From contig MJCC01000005.1 in NCBI GenBank assembly GCA_001766655.1, positions 711,233 to 775,232 on the forward strand: DNA of 64,000 bases. The letters run 5' to 3'. Of this stretch, positions 17,928 to 27,164 are shown in pieces. Origin of the DNA: Phytomonas francai (lineage: Eukaryota; Euglenozoa; Kinetoplastea; Trypanosomatida; Trypanosomatidae). Within the stretch, counting starts at the first letter, position 1, and every line of letters begins with the position of its first letter. A program made the translations under genes and the position numbers. The notes under the pieces are model-generated. The model ran no database searches. It was given only the letters and a program-made list of their open reading frames with translations, and had not been told where the DNA came from.

Positions 17928-19178
17928 TTAACCCTCGAGGTCCTTTTGCCGGGACAGGATCTCTTTCCAGGACGAATGGACGAGCTTCCTTGCCTCAAAA
18001 ATAGCGTACTTGGTCATATCTCGGCGGGTGAGAATGGGGGCCGCCACCACGCTGGGGCTCGTCTCCTTCAAAAAGTCCTTCAGCGCGTCCTCGGCGAGGA
18101 GCGTGGCGAGGCCATCGGGCGTGATCGAACCCGATTCCAAAGGATCCGTCCCGATCTTCGAGAGGACGTTGTTGAGTCGATTTGTGCAAATATGATTGAG
18201 GAGGTGCCGCGAGGCCGCGAGCAGCTCCGGATCCCGAATCACGCTCGCGATCTCGGGCAGTTGGACCCCGGAGACGGCGATCGAGGACTCCCGGATGCCC
18301 TCCATCTCATCCACGCGAGGGCCCTGCCGAGGGTCGATCGAGATCTCCTGGAAGGCGGTGCACTTCAACTTCAGAATCGTGAGCCCGCCGGCGTCGAACC
18401 CGGGCCTCCCGCGCTTGCCGTGCTTTACCACCAGCCCCTCCGCCCAATTCCCTTTTAGCGGGAAGTTCCCCATCCCGACCTGCGGGGGAATCGTCGTCTG
18501 GAAGTTTTCGACGTCGAAGGCGGCGACTTTGGACATCGGGCCGCGTATAATCGCCCGCGCGTAAAGCAGCCCCGGGATCTTTTCAAAGATCTCGACGCTG
18601 TCGTCGTAGGTTAGGGTGCAGTAGGCCCCCGAGCTGGACTCTCGGTATTTTAAATCAAAGGCGTAGAAGTGGAGGTTGGGGCTGTACTGCGGGAAGGTGT
18701 CCGTTTGGACCGCGCTGATCATGCGCGATCGCCCGGCTACCATCACCGTCTTTTTTATTTTGGGAACGCTCGGGTGGTCGTATTTGCCGCCAAACAGCTC
18801 CCCATTAAGAAGCACCGCGTCCGGGGAGTAGCCTAACTTTTTCGACAAAACCTCACGCACCTCGCCGGCGTACCGCTGTAAATCCGGTATTAGGATATGG
18901 TAGCCGAAGAAGTGTTCGTTTGGGGGCATGATGCCACTTCGTTTCGCGTAGCAAATACTTTTCCCACCCTCCAAGGAGTAAATGCCGAAATTAGCGCCAT
19001 GAACCTTTTCGGTTGCGATCCATTCGTCATTGAACAGCCCAGATTCTTTCAGTCCCCTGATTCGATTCGCATTGGAGTTTTCGATTTCCGTGTACCGCTC
19101 AAACGCTTCAGAGGGGTTCCTAACCCTAAGCACAATACTACGCCGGGCGAATAATGATAATCTTGAAATGGATATCAT
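17928..19178 (-). CDS. kinetoplastid RNA-editing ligase, REL1/REL2 family (REL2-like)
   Basis: A 416-residue nucleotidyltransferase-type RNA ligase of the mitochondrial editosome. Motif I is EKVHGAN with the adenylated lysine at position 58; then [30 protein letters not shown] (motif III area), HFYAFDLKY (IIIa), [11 protein letters not shown] (IV) and [14 protein letters not shown] (V). The C-terminal interaction domain includes [15 protein letters not shown]. It seals guide-RNA-directed U-insertion or deletion cuts. Length and lysine position are nearer to REL2 than REL1 as I recall them, but I cannot exclude REL1. The start at 19178 gives [20 protein letters not shown], a good mitochondrial presequence; the frame upstream overlaps the next gene and is unlikely to be translated. 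Confidence 0.93.
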   Translation of the reverse strand: MISISRLSLFARRSIVLRVRNPSEAFERYTEIENSNANRIRGLKESGLFNDEWIATEKVHGANFGIYSLEGGKSICYAKRSGIMPPNEHFFGYHILIPDLQRYAGEVREVLSKKLGYSPDAVLLNGELFGGKYDHPSVPKIKKTVMVAGRSRMISAVQTDTFPQYSPNLHFYAFDLKYRESSSGAYCTLTYDDSVEIFEKIPGLLYARAIIRGPMSKVAAFDVENFQTTIPPQVGMGNFPLKGNWAEGLVVKHGKRGRPGFDAGGLTILKLKCTAFQEISIDPRQGPRVDEMEGIRESSIAVSGVQLPEIASVIRDPELLAASRHLLNHICTNRLNNVLSKIGTDPLESGSITPDGLATLLAEDALKDFLKETSPSVVAAPILTRRDMTKYAIFEARKLVHSSWKEILSRQKDLEG

Positions 19179-19342
19179 GACCCTGCTGTTTTTGAAATTA
19201 TTATCTAAAATATTAATAGAGGAATAAAAGAGCCGCATAATCAGTGGTCGAATAATGTCATTATCATTATTGTTAATGGCCCCAAACATTCGAAAGCCAT
19301 TACCGGGATTCTGCGGTATTTTACGTGGTAAAAAATGACCTT

Positions 19343-20266
19343 TCACGGCGCCCCAGGCTCTGGCCGAAAAGGTATGATTCGCTTGGCCTGTACAACCTCT
19401 ATTCGACTCGGACAACACACATAGACATCGGCATCTGGGAACGCATTGAGCCGAGCAATATGCTGCGCGTACTTTGCATACTGCCGGCCGGAGCACATAT
19501 AAATAATATCCTGCAGGATAGCGGGGTTTCGCAGCCGCAATTCGTGCGCCTTTTTCTCAATGCTCAAAAACGTCGGCACCCCGTCCGGCGAAACGACGTC
19601 GACGTCTGACAGAGGAAGTCGATCGCGTTGGCGAACGATATGCATCGTACACTCGGATTTAATAAGGTTAAGCTTCGTGCACATATCATCCACGGAAACG
19701 GCGGGTAGTTCATCGCCGTCGACGAATACGAAAGCCGCCCGAGGCGTCCGTTTGGGTCGTATCCTCAAGCTTGTGCGCACCTCGAGTTCATTCTGGGATC
19801 GGTCCAGCAGATGATGCACGATGTCCACATTCTGGACTCCGGTACGTAGCAAAACATCTTCCAGACGAAGAAATGGATTCTGTGGATTTTTCCTGTGTAT
19901 CGACTCACAGTACTTGAGCACTTTCTGCATATCAAAAAAGGTGGATAAATCCTTATCTGATATTGTTTTGCCGTCCAAATCCGGGAAACATCGCCTCACA
20001 GTTTCCTGCCCATCCGAATCGCGCTCAACTTTCAGCAAGTCTGGGATCCATTCCAGTGCCTCCTTCAAGCTGCTGGCCCCCATCATCGATGGTGAAAACG
20101 ATGGCATTTCAGCCTCCAGAAGAGCCTGGACCTGGGGAAGGGTCATCCCATTCGAGGGTATGCGCTCGGCGATGCTTCGCATCAAGCGCCGTTCGCCCTC
20201 GCCAACGCCATTTGCTATTCGTCGAAGTGCGGTTGCGTGAATCAGACGCACTCGCGTGAGCCGCAT
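19343..20266 (-). CDS. mitochondrial LOTUS (OST-HTH)-like plus NYN-like domain protein
   Basis: A 307-residue protein. The start at 20266 gives [19 protein letters not shown], a likely mitochondrial presequence. Residues about 28-90 fit a LOTUS/OST-HTH winged helix: [26 protein letters not shown], and the hallmark [19 protein letters not shown]. The C-terminal half has [16 protein letters not shown] followed by alternating strands and helices ending [15 protein letters not shown], reminiscent of a NYN/PIN-fold nuclease, although the full acidic site is not evident. LOTUS domains bind RNA and often pair with NYN domains. It lies immediately upstream of the editing ligase in transcription order. 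Function in mitochondrial RNA metabolism is inferred. Confidence 0.75.
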   Translation of the reverse strand: MRLTRVRLIHATALRRIANGVGEGERRLMRSIAERIPSNGMTLPQVQALLEAEMPSFSPSMMGASSLKEALEWIPDLLKVERDSDGQETVRRCFPDLDGKTISDKDLSTFFDMQKVLKYCESIHRKNPQNPFLRLEDVLLRTGVQNVDIVHHLLDRSQNELEVRTSLRIRPKRTPRAAFVFVDGDELPAVSVDDMCTKLNLIKSECTMHIVRQRDRLPLSDVDVVSPDGVPTFLSIEKKAHELRLRNPAILQDIIYMCSGRQYAKYAQHIARLNAFPDADVYVCCPSRIEVVQAKRIIPFRPEPGAP

Positions 20267-20789
20267 CGTGATCGGTCGTTTGAAAGAAATTCGCCTCACT
20301 TGAAGGCTATGCTACGCTCATAAAATGGTGAGCCCCTTTAAGTGAGAAACTCTTTAAGAGGAATCATGTTTTTTGACGTTCGACATCCCAAAGAACCAAA
20401 AAGAGCTTGATAATGTATTCCATCGGGTTCTTTTTGATCCATGTTACTGGAACAGAATATCATTTAAAATAAAGTTAAGGCAAGAATAACCTGGTGCCAA
20501 ACTCCTCATGAAGTTCTCCCACTGGACAAAGAATAGAGCAAGTTTGTTCTTCTCAATGCATAAGATAATGAAACGGATGCAATGGCACCAAAAAAATTAG
20601 AAACATTATTAGAACAGAGGGAAACACTATCATTTTGGGGATTTAACCATATAGCAACGCCAGTCTAACACTATTAAATTGAACCACATAAAACATCACC
20701 CTACCCAAAACGGCTCATTGTAAGATTCCTTGCAATATAAAATGGAATCGAAAAGGGCTCTTTTCCACCGGGTCCTGTGTGTGCAGGGA

Positions 20790-20815
20790 GGGGGGGGGGG
20801 GGGGGGGGGGGGGGG
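20790..20815. repeat. G26 homopolymer
   Basis: Twenty-six consecutive G on the plus strand (C on the transcribed strand). It may be real, or a sequencing length error around a true G tract. Confidence 0.9.
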
Positions 20816-21088
20816 AGATGGATAACCCGTTATCTCACTCGATATTTTTCATAGGATGCCTCCCCCAGTTGAGGATTTTGTATCCTTCACAGATTTCTAA
20901 AAAAAGATATAATGGTTTACGATAAAGAATAGATTCGTTTGTGGTATGCATAAATTTTAAAACATTCAAAAGTTGAAAGCGTAAAAGAAAAGCGCCTTAT
21001 GATACTCTTTAAAACCTAGCTATCACTGAAACCAAAATGGCCCGATAGCTTCATCCCACGCAGGGCGCAAGAATTCTTATGCATTGAG

Positions 21089-21428
21089 TTATAGACACTT
21101 CCATTTCCTTACATCTATTGTGTTCAATATTTCATAATTGGGAAAATTTTCTCTCACAAAAGGGAACCACTCATGAGTTCTTTCGAATAACAGTCGTCTC
21201 CCTGTGTAGGTCGGGGGCAACAGAGCGGGCGGGTCGGGAGACCACACACTAGCCCACCACAAAAAGGAAGCTCCTGGATGCACCTAAGGAGAGAAAAAAG
21301 ATGGAGCAAAGGACTTCCAAATATCACACATCCATATCCATAGGCCGCCCTCGGCAAAGTCCCTGGAAATTCCGTAGCGGAAAAGTCCAGTTTGGCCTAT
21401 CTAAACACACATACTCCGCCACCTCCAT
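21089..21428 (-). pseudogene. possible decayed coding fragment
   Basis: Two short minus-strand frames without a family match. An ATG at 21428 opens 34 codons (start MEVAEYVCLDRPNWTF) ending at 21324. A frame with no ATG at 21089-21283 ends with LLFERTHEWFPFVRENF. A pyrimidine tract and TTAG lie just before the second. This may be a broken gene or chance; the evidence is weak. Confidence 0.2.
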
Positions 21429-21546
21429 TCGCAAAAAAAAAAAAAACCCATGTTTGGTCCTCAGCGAATACCAAACAAACCCAAAACTTTATTGGGTCAC
21501 GCGATTAGATGCTTTGGGTATATAAACCCAAGGTGAACACCCTCCC

Positions 21547-21548
<2 letters not shown>

Positions 21549-21580
<32 letters not shown>
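21549..21580. repeat. (TA)n microsatellite
   Basis: About 32 bases of alternating AT in the 3' flank of the amidohydrolase gene. Confidence 0.95.
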
Positions 21581-21582
<2 letters not shown>

Positions 21583-21622
21583 CGATTCGACCCAGCAACC
21601 CAGCGATGAAAAGCGCGCGACG

Positions 21623-22855
21623 TCAGGACGGATTGGGCGGGGCATCGCCCTGCATGAGCAGCTGCGCGATAATCGAGACGAAGAACCTGACCCCGATCTC
21701 CATCGCGTCCTCGTCCATGCAAAAGCGGGAGCTGTAGTTGTGATTGTACGCGTCCTGCCCCTCGCGATCGCCAACGCCGAGCAAACACAGGCATCCGGGA
21801 ATCACCGCCTGGTACTCGGAAAAGTCGGAGACGCCCATCAGCGGGGACTCCTCGCGGATCGCCTGGGCCGCGCCGACGACGCGGGCGGCCGCGGCCATCG
21901 CGATCTCGAAGGCCGCGGGGTCGTTCTCCGTGAGGATATTCGGGGCGAGCCAGCTGAGCTCGTACGCGGCGCCGTGGGCGCGCGCGACGCCGGCGATGAT
22001 TTCCTCCATCAAAACCGGTACGCGCGCCTGGACGTCGCGGTCGAGGCAGCGGAGGGTGCCGCGGAGGTGGGCGGCGTCCGGGATGACATTGTACGCCCCG
22101 GTCCCGCCGGCGATCGTCGTGATGCTCAGCACCGGCGCCCGCCGCGCACTCACGCGGCGCGAGACGACGCTTTGGAGGTTCGAAATGACCTCGGCGGCGA
22201 CCAAAATCGGATCCACGCAGAGCTCCGGGCTCGCCGCGTGGCCGCCGATCCCGCGGATCACCACGTCGAAGTCATCGCAGGCGCCGTAGAGGGTGCCCGC
22301 GCGGGAGGCGATGGTGCCGACGGGGTAGGCCGCGGCGGCGTGCAGGGCGAAGATCATGCGGACGCCGTCGACGACGCCGCGCCCGACGAGCTCCTTCGCC
22401 CCGCTCGGGATGACCTCCTCGGCGTGTTGGAAGATGAACCGCACGCGGCCCCGGACGCGCGCGCGGACCTGGCAGAGCACCTTCGCGGCCCCGAGCAGCA
22501 TCGCCGCGTGGGCGTCGTGGCCGTCCGCGTGCATGACCCCCGGCCGCCGCGAGCGGAAGGGCAGCCCCGTCTCCTCCTGCAGGGGGAGGGCGTCGAGGTC
22601 GGCGCGGAGGGCGTAGACGGGGCCGCCGCCCGCGCCGCCGTCGAGGTCCGCGACGACGCTGTTCGCCGTCGGCCGCCAGACCCCCAGCGGCCCCGGCATC
22701 CCCGCGAGCTCCGCCGCCACGAAGTCCGCCGTCGGGGCCTCCTCGTAGGCGACGTACGGGTTCGCGTGGAGGTGGCGCCGCCAACGCACGACGTCGGCCT
22801 GCACGGCCGCGATCAGGACCTGCAGGTGCGACATCGGCGCACCATCGGAGGCCAT
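21623..22855 (-). CDS. M20 family amidohydrolase (N-acyl-amino-acid / hippurate / IAA-conjugate hydrolase type)
   Basis: A 410-residue metallo-amidohydrolase. It opens with [21 protein letters not shown], the M20D pattern, then [39 protein letters not shown] (108-124), [16 protein letters not shown] with catalytic Glu146/147, and [13 protein letters not shown] with His172. These enzymes release amino acids from N-acyl or aryl conjugates in the cytosol. The metal-binding Cys of the usual MHACGHD is Asp111 here. Similar trypanosomatid genes are thought to be bacterial in origin. The ATG at 22855 follows a poly-T tract and TAG at 22914-22915. The gene is very GC-rich. Confidence 0.9.
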   Translation of the reverse strand: MASDGAPMSHLQVLIAAVQADVVRWRRHLHANPYVAYEEAPTADFVAAELAGMPGPLGVWRPTANSVVADLDGGAGGGPVYALRADLDALPLQEETGLPFRSRRPGVMHADGHDAHAAMLLGAAKVLCQVRARVRGRVRFIFQHAEEVIPSGAKELVGRGVVDGVRMIFALHAAAAYPVGTIASRAGTLYGACDDFDVVIRGIGGHAASPELCVDPILVAAEVISNLQSVVSRRVSARRAPVLSITTIAGGTGAYNVIPDAAHLRGTLRCLDRDVQARVPVLMEEIIAGVARAHGAAYELSWLAPNILTENDPAAFEIAMAAAARVVGAAQAIREESPLMGVSDFSEYQAVIPGCLCLLGVGDREGQDAYNHNYSSRFCMDEDAMEIGVRFFVSIIAQLLMQGDAPPNPS

Positions 22856-22913
22856 TCCCCGCACTAAATCCTCACACACCGAATAAAAAAGGACGCGCAA
22901 GAAACCAAATACA

Positions 22914-22915
22914 CT
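22914..22915 (-). promoter_or_regulatory. probable spliced-leader acceptor for M20 amidohydrolase
   Basis: Minus strand has about 14 T, then CCACCCATCTAG, 58 bases before the ATG. A second tract with CACAG at 23080-23081 is an alternative. Confidence 0.65.
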
Positions 22916-23111
22916 AGATGGGTGGAAAAAAAAAAAAAAACAGAGAAAAAAGAAGGGAGGACGTCGAGTACACGAAGTGGCATGGGTTCCCCCCCCCCAC
23001 AGACACACGGGGGCGAGGGGGCGGTCGGCGTCGACCGCCTTAACTTACACCAACAAGGCGAAAACCATGCAAAGCAATTCTGTGAAAAAAAAAGAAAAAA
23101 AGGAATATCCA

Positions 23112-26100
23112 CTAGAGTTTATGCGGCCTCAGCTTTATCCGCTTTGCTCGCTTCGCTTGCTTTAAATTCTTCATGGAAAGCTTGGCTTCGCTTTCCCGCT
23201 TGCTCTCAAGCGTCCATCGCGCAATTTGGTCCTCGGTCGCGGGCGGCCTCTTGTTCCGACGATACCAGTCCCTAATCGTTGCCGCCATCGTGTCGTGGTG
23301 ATCGTCCGGGGAATGCCCAAAACGCAGAAGGGGCTGCTCGGGAACCTCGAGCGTACCATGGCGATACATCTCCCTCCATTTTTCCAAATAATCATACTTC
23401 GAGCGACGCGTAGCACCCTTGCCGACGATATCGATCTCACTTTCCTGCTTATTTTGAAGCACCTCGACAACGGCGTCCGTCTTCTTCGCCGAGTCAGTTT
23501 CCATCTGCGCATAAAAAGTGTTGTCAGCTTGTATGGCGAGCTCCTCGTCGGTTTTGTACGGCGCCAGGGGGTCATTTTGCTCTGCCTGCCATACAAGCTC
23601 TGCGGACGGCGGGACTGGATGCGCCATCTCGGACGCGGGCTTCGCACGACCGTCGTCGTAGCGGTGCTCTGGGTATTCGCGCCAGTCGCTCAGCTCCCCA
23701 GGGGTTTTGGCCCCGCTCTTTTCAATGTCTAACTGGTCCCCCACAACCCTCAACGATTTCCCCATATCGGAAAACTCAGGCACGGCCGCCTTTCCGTCCT
23801 GCACGCGTTGGAATTCCTTCCGAAGAATCGCGCGTTCACGCCACAAACGTACCCCCCAGCCCTGCGGGCCGCCGCCATCTTTGGGGTACGACAACTCCCC
23901 TCCGTCCAATCCCCAGAGGCTGCCCGCCACCTCACCCTCCTGCGCTCGAATTTTCGCAAGCAAACCGTTCCGGTGCGCGACCGGGACATCCTCGATGGTC
24001 TTCAGGGCGGATTCGATGCCCATCTTCGCGAGCGCCTCGTTCTTCTCCGCGAAGGTCTCCCCCTTCGGGGTCCCGTCCGCGTTTTCGCTCTCAAAGAGCT
24101 CGTGTTTGCTGATCGTCTCCCGCTTCCATCGCGCCCACCAGGCGAGGGTGGTGGTCTCGGCGATCGGCAAGGGCCGGAGGGTGGGGTTTCCGTCCGCGTC
24201 GACGTCCTCCGCGGCGCGCATCGCGAGCTCGGACTCGTGCGCGAGCCCCTCCTTCTTTTTCGCGAGGTACTCCTCGCGGGCCTGCATGATTCGTCGGGCC
24301 CGGCGCTTCATATCCCGTTTGTACCCCGCGGCGTTGTTGACCTGCACGATCTTCCGCAGGAGGGAGGGGCGAATCGGGATTCGGGATCGCTCGAGCGCCT
24401 CCAAATAGTGCAACCCCCGCGCGGCCCCGCCCTCCTCGCCCGAGGAGAGGTGCATAAAAATCAACCCCTCGTAGGTCCGGCGGCTCGGCGTGAGGTCCTC
24501 CTGCAGGATCATCTGCTGGAAGAGCTTCTCCGCCTCGTCGATGCGCTGCTGGTGGGCGAGCAGGGCGATATAGCACTCGTAGCTGTATACGTCCTTTTTC
24601 AAACTCCACTCCTCGAAGGTGTCCTTCCATATTTTATTCGCCTGATCCTCAAACCTTCCGATGTGAACGGTGTCCGACGGGACGTGCTCCATGCAAAGAA
24701 TCGTGGTCTGGCAGCATAAACGCAGCATGGCATTCAAAAAGGGAAGCTGCATGCCCCACCCCCTCCCCACGACGATCTCGTAGATGCCAAAGCAGGTGTT
24801 CAGGTGGTCGAGGAAAATCGCCACGATGTCGGTTTTCTTCTCCTTCATCGACTCGTAATCGAGGCGAATGAGAAATTGCACGTGGGCCTGGACGGACCAG
24901 GAAAGGTGGAGCATATTCACAGGAACGCAATCCTCGCGCATCCTCGCCAGGTACATCTCCACCGCGGCAATATCGCCCACGACCTGGGAGGAGCGTATGA
25001 GGTTGAGATACGTCGTGGCGTCCCAGGTAATTCCCATGAGGTCCATTTTCTTCGCCAACTCCTCGCACCGCAGACGCATCTCCGGAAGAGGACTTTGGCT
25101 GAGGGAAAGCATCAGGGCGTCGTAGTGAGGGCGGGCCGCGATGTAGCCGTAGACGTTCTCCATCTGATCGAAGAGCTGGATCGCCTCGGCGAGGGAATTG
25201 CTCTGCGAGCTGTCCTTGCTCAGCGCGCGGAGCTGCAGGGCAAAGGTGACCTCGTTCGGCTCGATATTCGCGTACATTTTCATGTTATCCACGATCTGCG
25301 AGACGGCCGGGTAGTCCCTGGCGTTGTGAAAGGCGCGCATGAGCTCATGCCAATTCCCGATGCGCGGCGTAATCCCCTTTTTTTTCATCTCCTCGATGAG
25401 CGCCATGCTGTGGTTGACGTCGCCGTGCGCGGCGGGATGCCTCATGAGCGCCTTATAATGCTCCGCGGAGGGCCCGAGGCCGACCTGGCTCGCGAAATCG
25501 AATACGGCGCGGGCGGCGTCGTAGTCGCGCTGGTGCGCGAGCGCGGCGATGACCGTGATGAGGCCGTCCTCGGTGTACTCGAGGCCGCTCTCCTCGAGGA
25601 GGAGGCCCAGCTCCTTGCTCGCGTGGCTCCTCTCGGAGTGGTCGTCGAGGTAGGCCACCGGGATGTCCGTTTCGCGCGAAAACTCCGCGGAGGAGACGAC
25701 GACGGCGGCCTCGACGGCGGCCTCGAGCCTCGCGTAATCGTACCCGGACGAGGGCGGGGAAGTGGAGGAAGAGGAGGGGGAAAGCGAAAGGGCAGAGGAG
25801 GGAAGGGCGGGGTAGTGGTGGGAGCCTCTTCCGGAGCCCGGGCGGGGGTCCGGCGGGGCGGCGATGAGCCGCTCCGCGAAGCCGCGGAGCCGCCGGACGG
25901 CCGCGGCGTTCGCGCGGAGGGCGGCCGCGGGGTCGGCGGCGGCCTCCTCGGCGGGGTACTGCCAGGCGTAGGCCCAGCGCTCGATGGCGTCGTCCCAGCG
26001 GCCGCGGGCGGGCGGGCGGTAATCGGCGGGGAGGGTCCCGCGGCGGGCCATCGCGCGCTCGGCCTCCCGCGCGCCCGGCCCGAGCGCGCCGGCGCCGCGC

Positions 26101-26171
26101 AGCGCCACGTGTTTGAGCGCCTGCGCGTACGGCGAGAGCGCCGTCGAGCGCGACGCCAACGTACGCCGCAT
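23112..26171 (-). CDS. large mitochondrial PPR protein, possible mitoribosome-associated
   Basis: A 1019-residue protein with an Arg/Ser/Ala-rich presequence (MRRTLASRSTALSPYAQALK). PPR-type helix pairs are visible at about 180-420, such as TEDGLITVIAALAHQRDYDA then ARAVFDFASQVGLGPSAEHY and ALIEEMKKKGITPRIGNWHE, and again at about 540-620 (SYECYIALLAHQQRIDEAEK). The long charged C-terminal half (about 630-1019) ends in a basic RAKRIKLRPHKL tail. Trypanosomatid mitochondria carry many PPR proteins, several in the ribosome. The basic tail and length suit a structural or assembly role, but this is inference. The ATG at 26171 is the natural start. Confidence 0.85.
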   Translation of the reverse strand: MRRTLASRSTALSPYAQALKHVALRGAGALGPGAREAERAMARRGTLPADYRPPARGRWDDAIERWAYAWQYPAEEAAADPAAALRANAAAVRRLRGFAERLIAAPPDPRPGSGRGSHHYPALPSSALSLSPSSSSTSPPSSGYDYARLEAAVEAAVVVSSAEFSRETDIPVAYLDDHSERSHASKELGLLLEESGLEYTEDGLITVIAALAHQRDYDAARAVFDFASQVGLGPSAEHYKALMRHPAAHGDVNHSMALIEEMKKKGITPRIGNWHELMRAFHNARDYPAVSQIVDNMKMYANIEPNEVTFALQLRALSKDSSQSNSLAEAIQLFDQMENVYGYIAARPHYDALMLSLSQSPLPEMRLRCEELAKKMDLMGITWDATTYLNLIRSSQVVGDIAAVEMYLARMREDCVPVNMLHLSWSVQAHVQFLIRLDYESMKEKKTDIVAIFLDHLNTCFGIYEIVVGRGWGMQLPFLNAMLRLCCQTTILCMEHVPSDTVHIGRFEDQANKIWKDTFEEWSLKKDVYSYECYIALLAHQQRIDEAEKLFQQMILQEDLTPSRRTYEGLIFMHLSSGEEGGAARGLHYLEALERSRIPIRPSLLRKIVQVNNAAGYKRDMKRRARRIMQAREEYLAKKKEGLAHESELAMRAAEDVDADGNPTLRPLPIAETTTLAWWARWKRETISKHELFESENADGTPKGETFAEKNEALAKMGIESALKTIEDVPVAHRNGLLAKIRAQEGEVAGSLWGLDGGELSYPKDGGGPQGWGVRLWRERAILRKEFQRVQDGKAAVPEFSDMGKSLRVVGDQLDIEKSGAKTPGELSDWREYPEHRYDDGRAKPASEMAHPVPPSAELVWQAEQNDPLAPYKTDEELAIQADNTFYAQMETDSAKKTDAVVEVLQNKQESEIDIVGKGATRRSKYDYLEKWREMYRHGTLEVPEQPLLRFGHSPDDHHDTMAATIRDWYRRNKRPPATEDQIARWTLESKRESEAKLSMKNLKQAKRAKRIKLRPHKL

Positions 26172-26619
26172 CGCCGCGGCGGATTAATCAAAAAAAAAAA
26201 TTTTAAAAGAAAAGTGAGGGGGGAACGGGCCACGCCGCGACCTACTACTGCGGAGACTACTACTGCTACGCAAAAAAAGACCGCTGGCTTGCGCCTTTTC
26301 GGTCGGTGTTGGAGTTGTTGTGTGGACTATTTTTGAAGTATTAGGCGAGAGGGAGAGGAGAGGAGGTGAAGTTTGAAGGAGATTCAATGGATCGTTGCAA
26401 ATCATTTTACCTCCGTACTGTAATCCATCTCCGAGAGTCTTAAAGTTAAATCCTACATATGCGTTTGTCGTTCCTGTTTTTAATCCGTCTTCGTGACTTA
26501 GGTAGCCTTCACAGATGGAAAGTGAATTGCATGAGCAAGGACATCGATCAGTTTGCTTCATACATATAGATATAGATGAGTCGCTAGTTTAAATTCGGTG
26601 CTCCCTGGGTAAGCATTAA
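26172..26619. other. intergenic spacer
   Basis: Holds the PPR-gene leader, with poly-T stretches on the minus strand directly before the ATG but no AG between them and the start, and the 3' flank of the Pkr1-like gene. No gene is evident. Confidence 0.5.
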
Positions 26620-26970
26620 TCACTTTTTTTTCTCTCTACTCGCCTTTTCGTTGTCGTCAATCTGCTGCGCAGAAAAATTCATACCGCTACTGAATGCAAT
26701 CTTCATAAACCAATTGGTCGAAAGCGTCAACCCTAAGCCGAGAAACCCAAACACCCATACATGGATACATGTTGGCATTGAAAAAACAAACAAGACCCAA
26801 AGCAAAAACAAGCCACACATTATAATGTTAAATGAAATCCACATAGCAGGCGTCAAGGAGGAACCCGGAGTGAGGATGTGGTTGATAACTCTGGCTAGAA
26901 AAGGAAGCTGTTCACTCTCCTTCAGTTCCACGTCAGCAGCTGTTGTACCATTCTCTATTGGTTGCTCCAT
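26620..26970 (-). CDS. Pkr1-like V-ATPase assembly factor, ER membrane
   Basis: A 116-residue protein with an acidic N-terminus, then FLARVINHILTPGSSLTPAM, two hydrophobic segments (about 46-64 and 69-90), LGLTLSTNWFMK and a charged C-terminus EKASREKKK. The pattern 'LTPGSS...ISFN...two TM...S.NWF' is that of the PKR1 family, which in yeast helps assemble the V-ATPase Vo sector in the ER. The terminal lysines could serve ER retrieval. A strong splice acceptor lies 26 bases upstream of the ATG. The next gene upstream encodes a WDR7-like protein, also tied to V-ATPase. Confidence 0.75.
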   Translation of the reverse strand: MEQPIENGTTAADVELKESEQLPFLARVINHILTPGSSLTPAMWISFNIIMCGLFLLWVLFVFSMPTCIHVWVFGFLGLGLTLSTNWFMKIAFSSGMNFSAQQIDDNEKASREKKK

Positions 26971-26996
26971 TACTAGGCAAGGTAAGCTTTAAATTA

Positions 26997-26998
26997 CT
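26997..26998 (-). promoter_or_regulatory. probable spliced-leader acceptor for Pkr1-like gene
   Basis: Minus strand reads TTTTGTTTTCTCCTTCTG then TCTTCAG, a near-ideal acceptor, 26 bases before the ATG. Confidence 0.85.
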
Positions 26999-27164
26999 GA
27001 AGACAGAAGGAGAAAACAAAAGAGACCTTTAATAAACTCTAATGTGAGAGCCAAATGCAATACTTTTTAGTGCAGCATCAAGTTGCTAAAAGTGAATCTG
27101 CTCCTGTATATTTCACCAAAGTCTAGCGGCAGTAAATGAAGTGTATTTATTTACGTACGAAGCA

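Larger units (their letters stand above)
20267..21622. other. long intergenic spacer with homopolymer, (TA)n and coding-like scraps
   Basis: About 1.35 kb without a complete gene. It has a 26-base G run (20790-20815), a TA run (21549-21580) and two short minus-strand frames near 21089-21428 that look mildly protein-like (see the pseudogene entry). Confidence 0.5.

Noticed and set aside
19179..19496. N-terminal extension of the RNA ligase frame
   Set aside because: It overlaps the upstream LOTUS/NYN-like gene, starts without a suitable ATG context, and the Met at 19178 gives a proper presequence and family length.
21509..22867. 452-codon plus-strand open frame
   Set aside because: Antisense to the M20 amidohydrolase, starts in a TA repeat and has no domain; GC-rich shadow.
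24804..26336. 510-codon plus-strand open frame
   Set aside because: It lies antisense to the PPR gene in very GC-rich sequence; composition is repetitive (Arg/Gly/Val/Glu) and shows no family, so it is a shadow frame.
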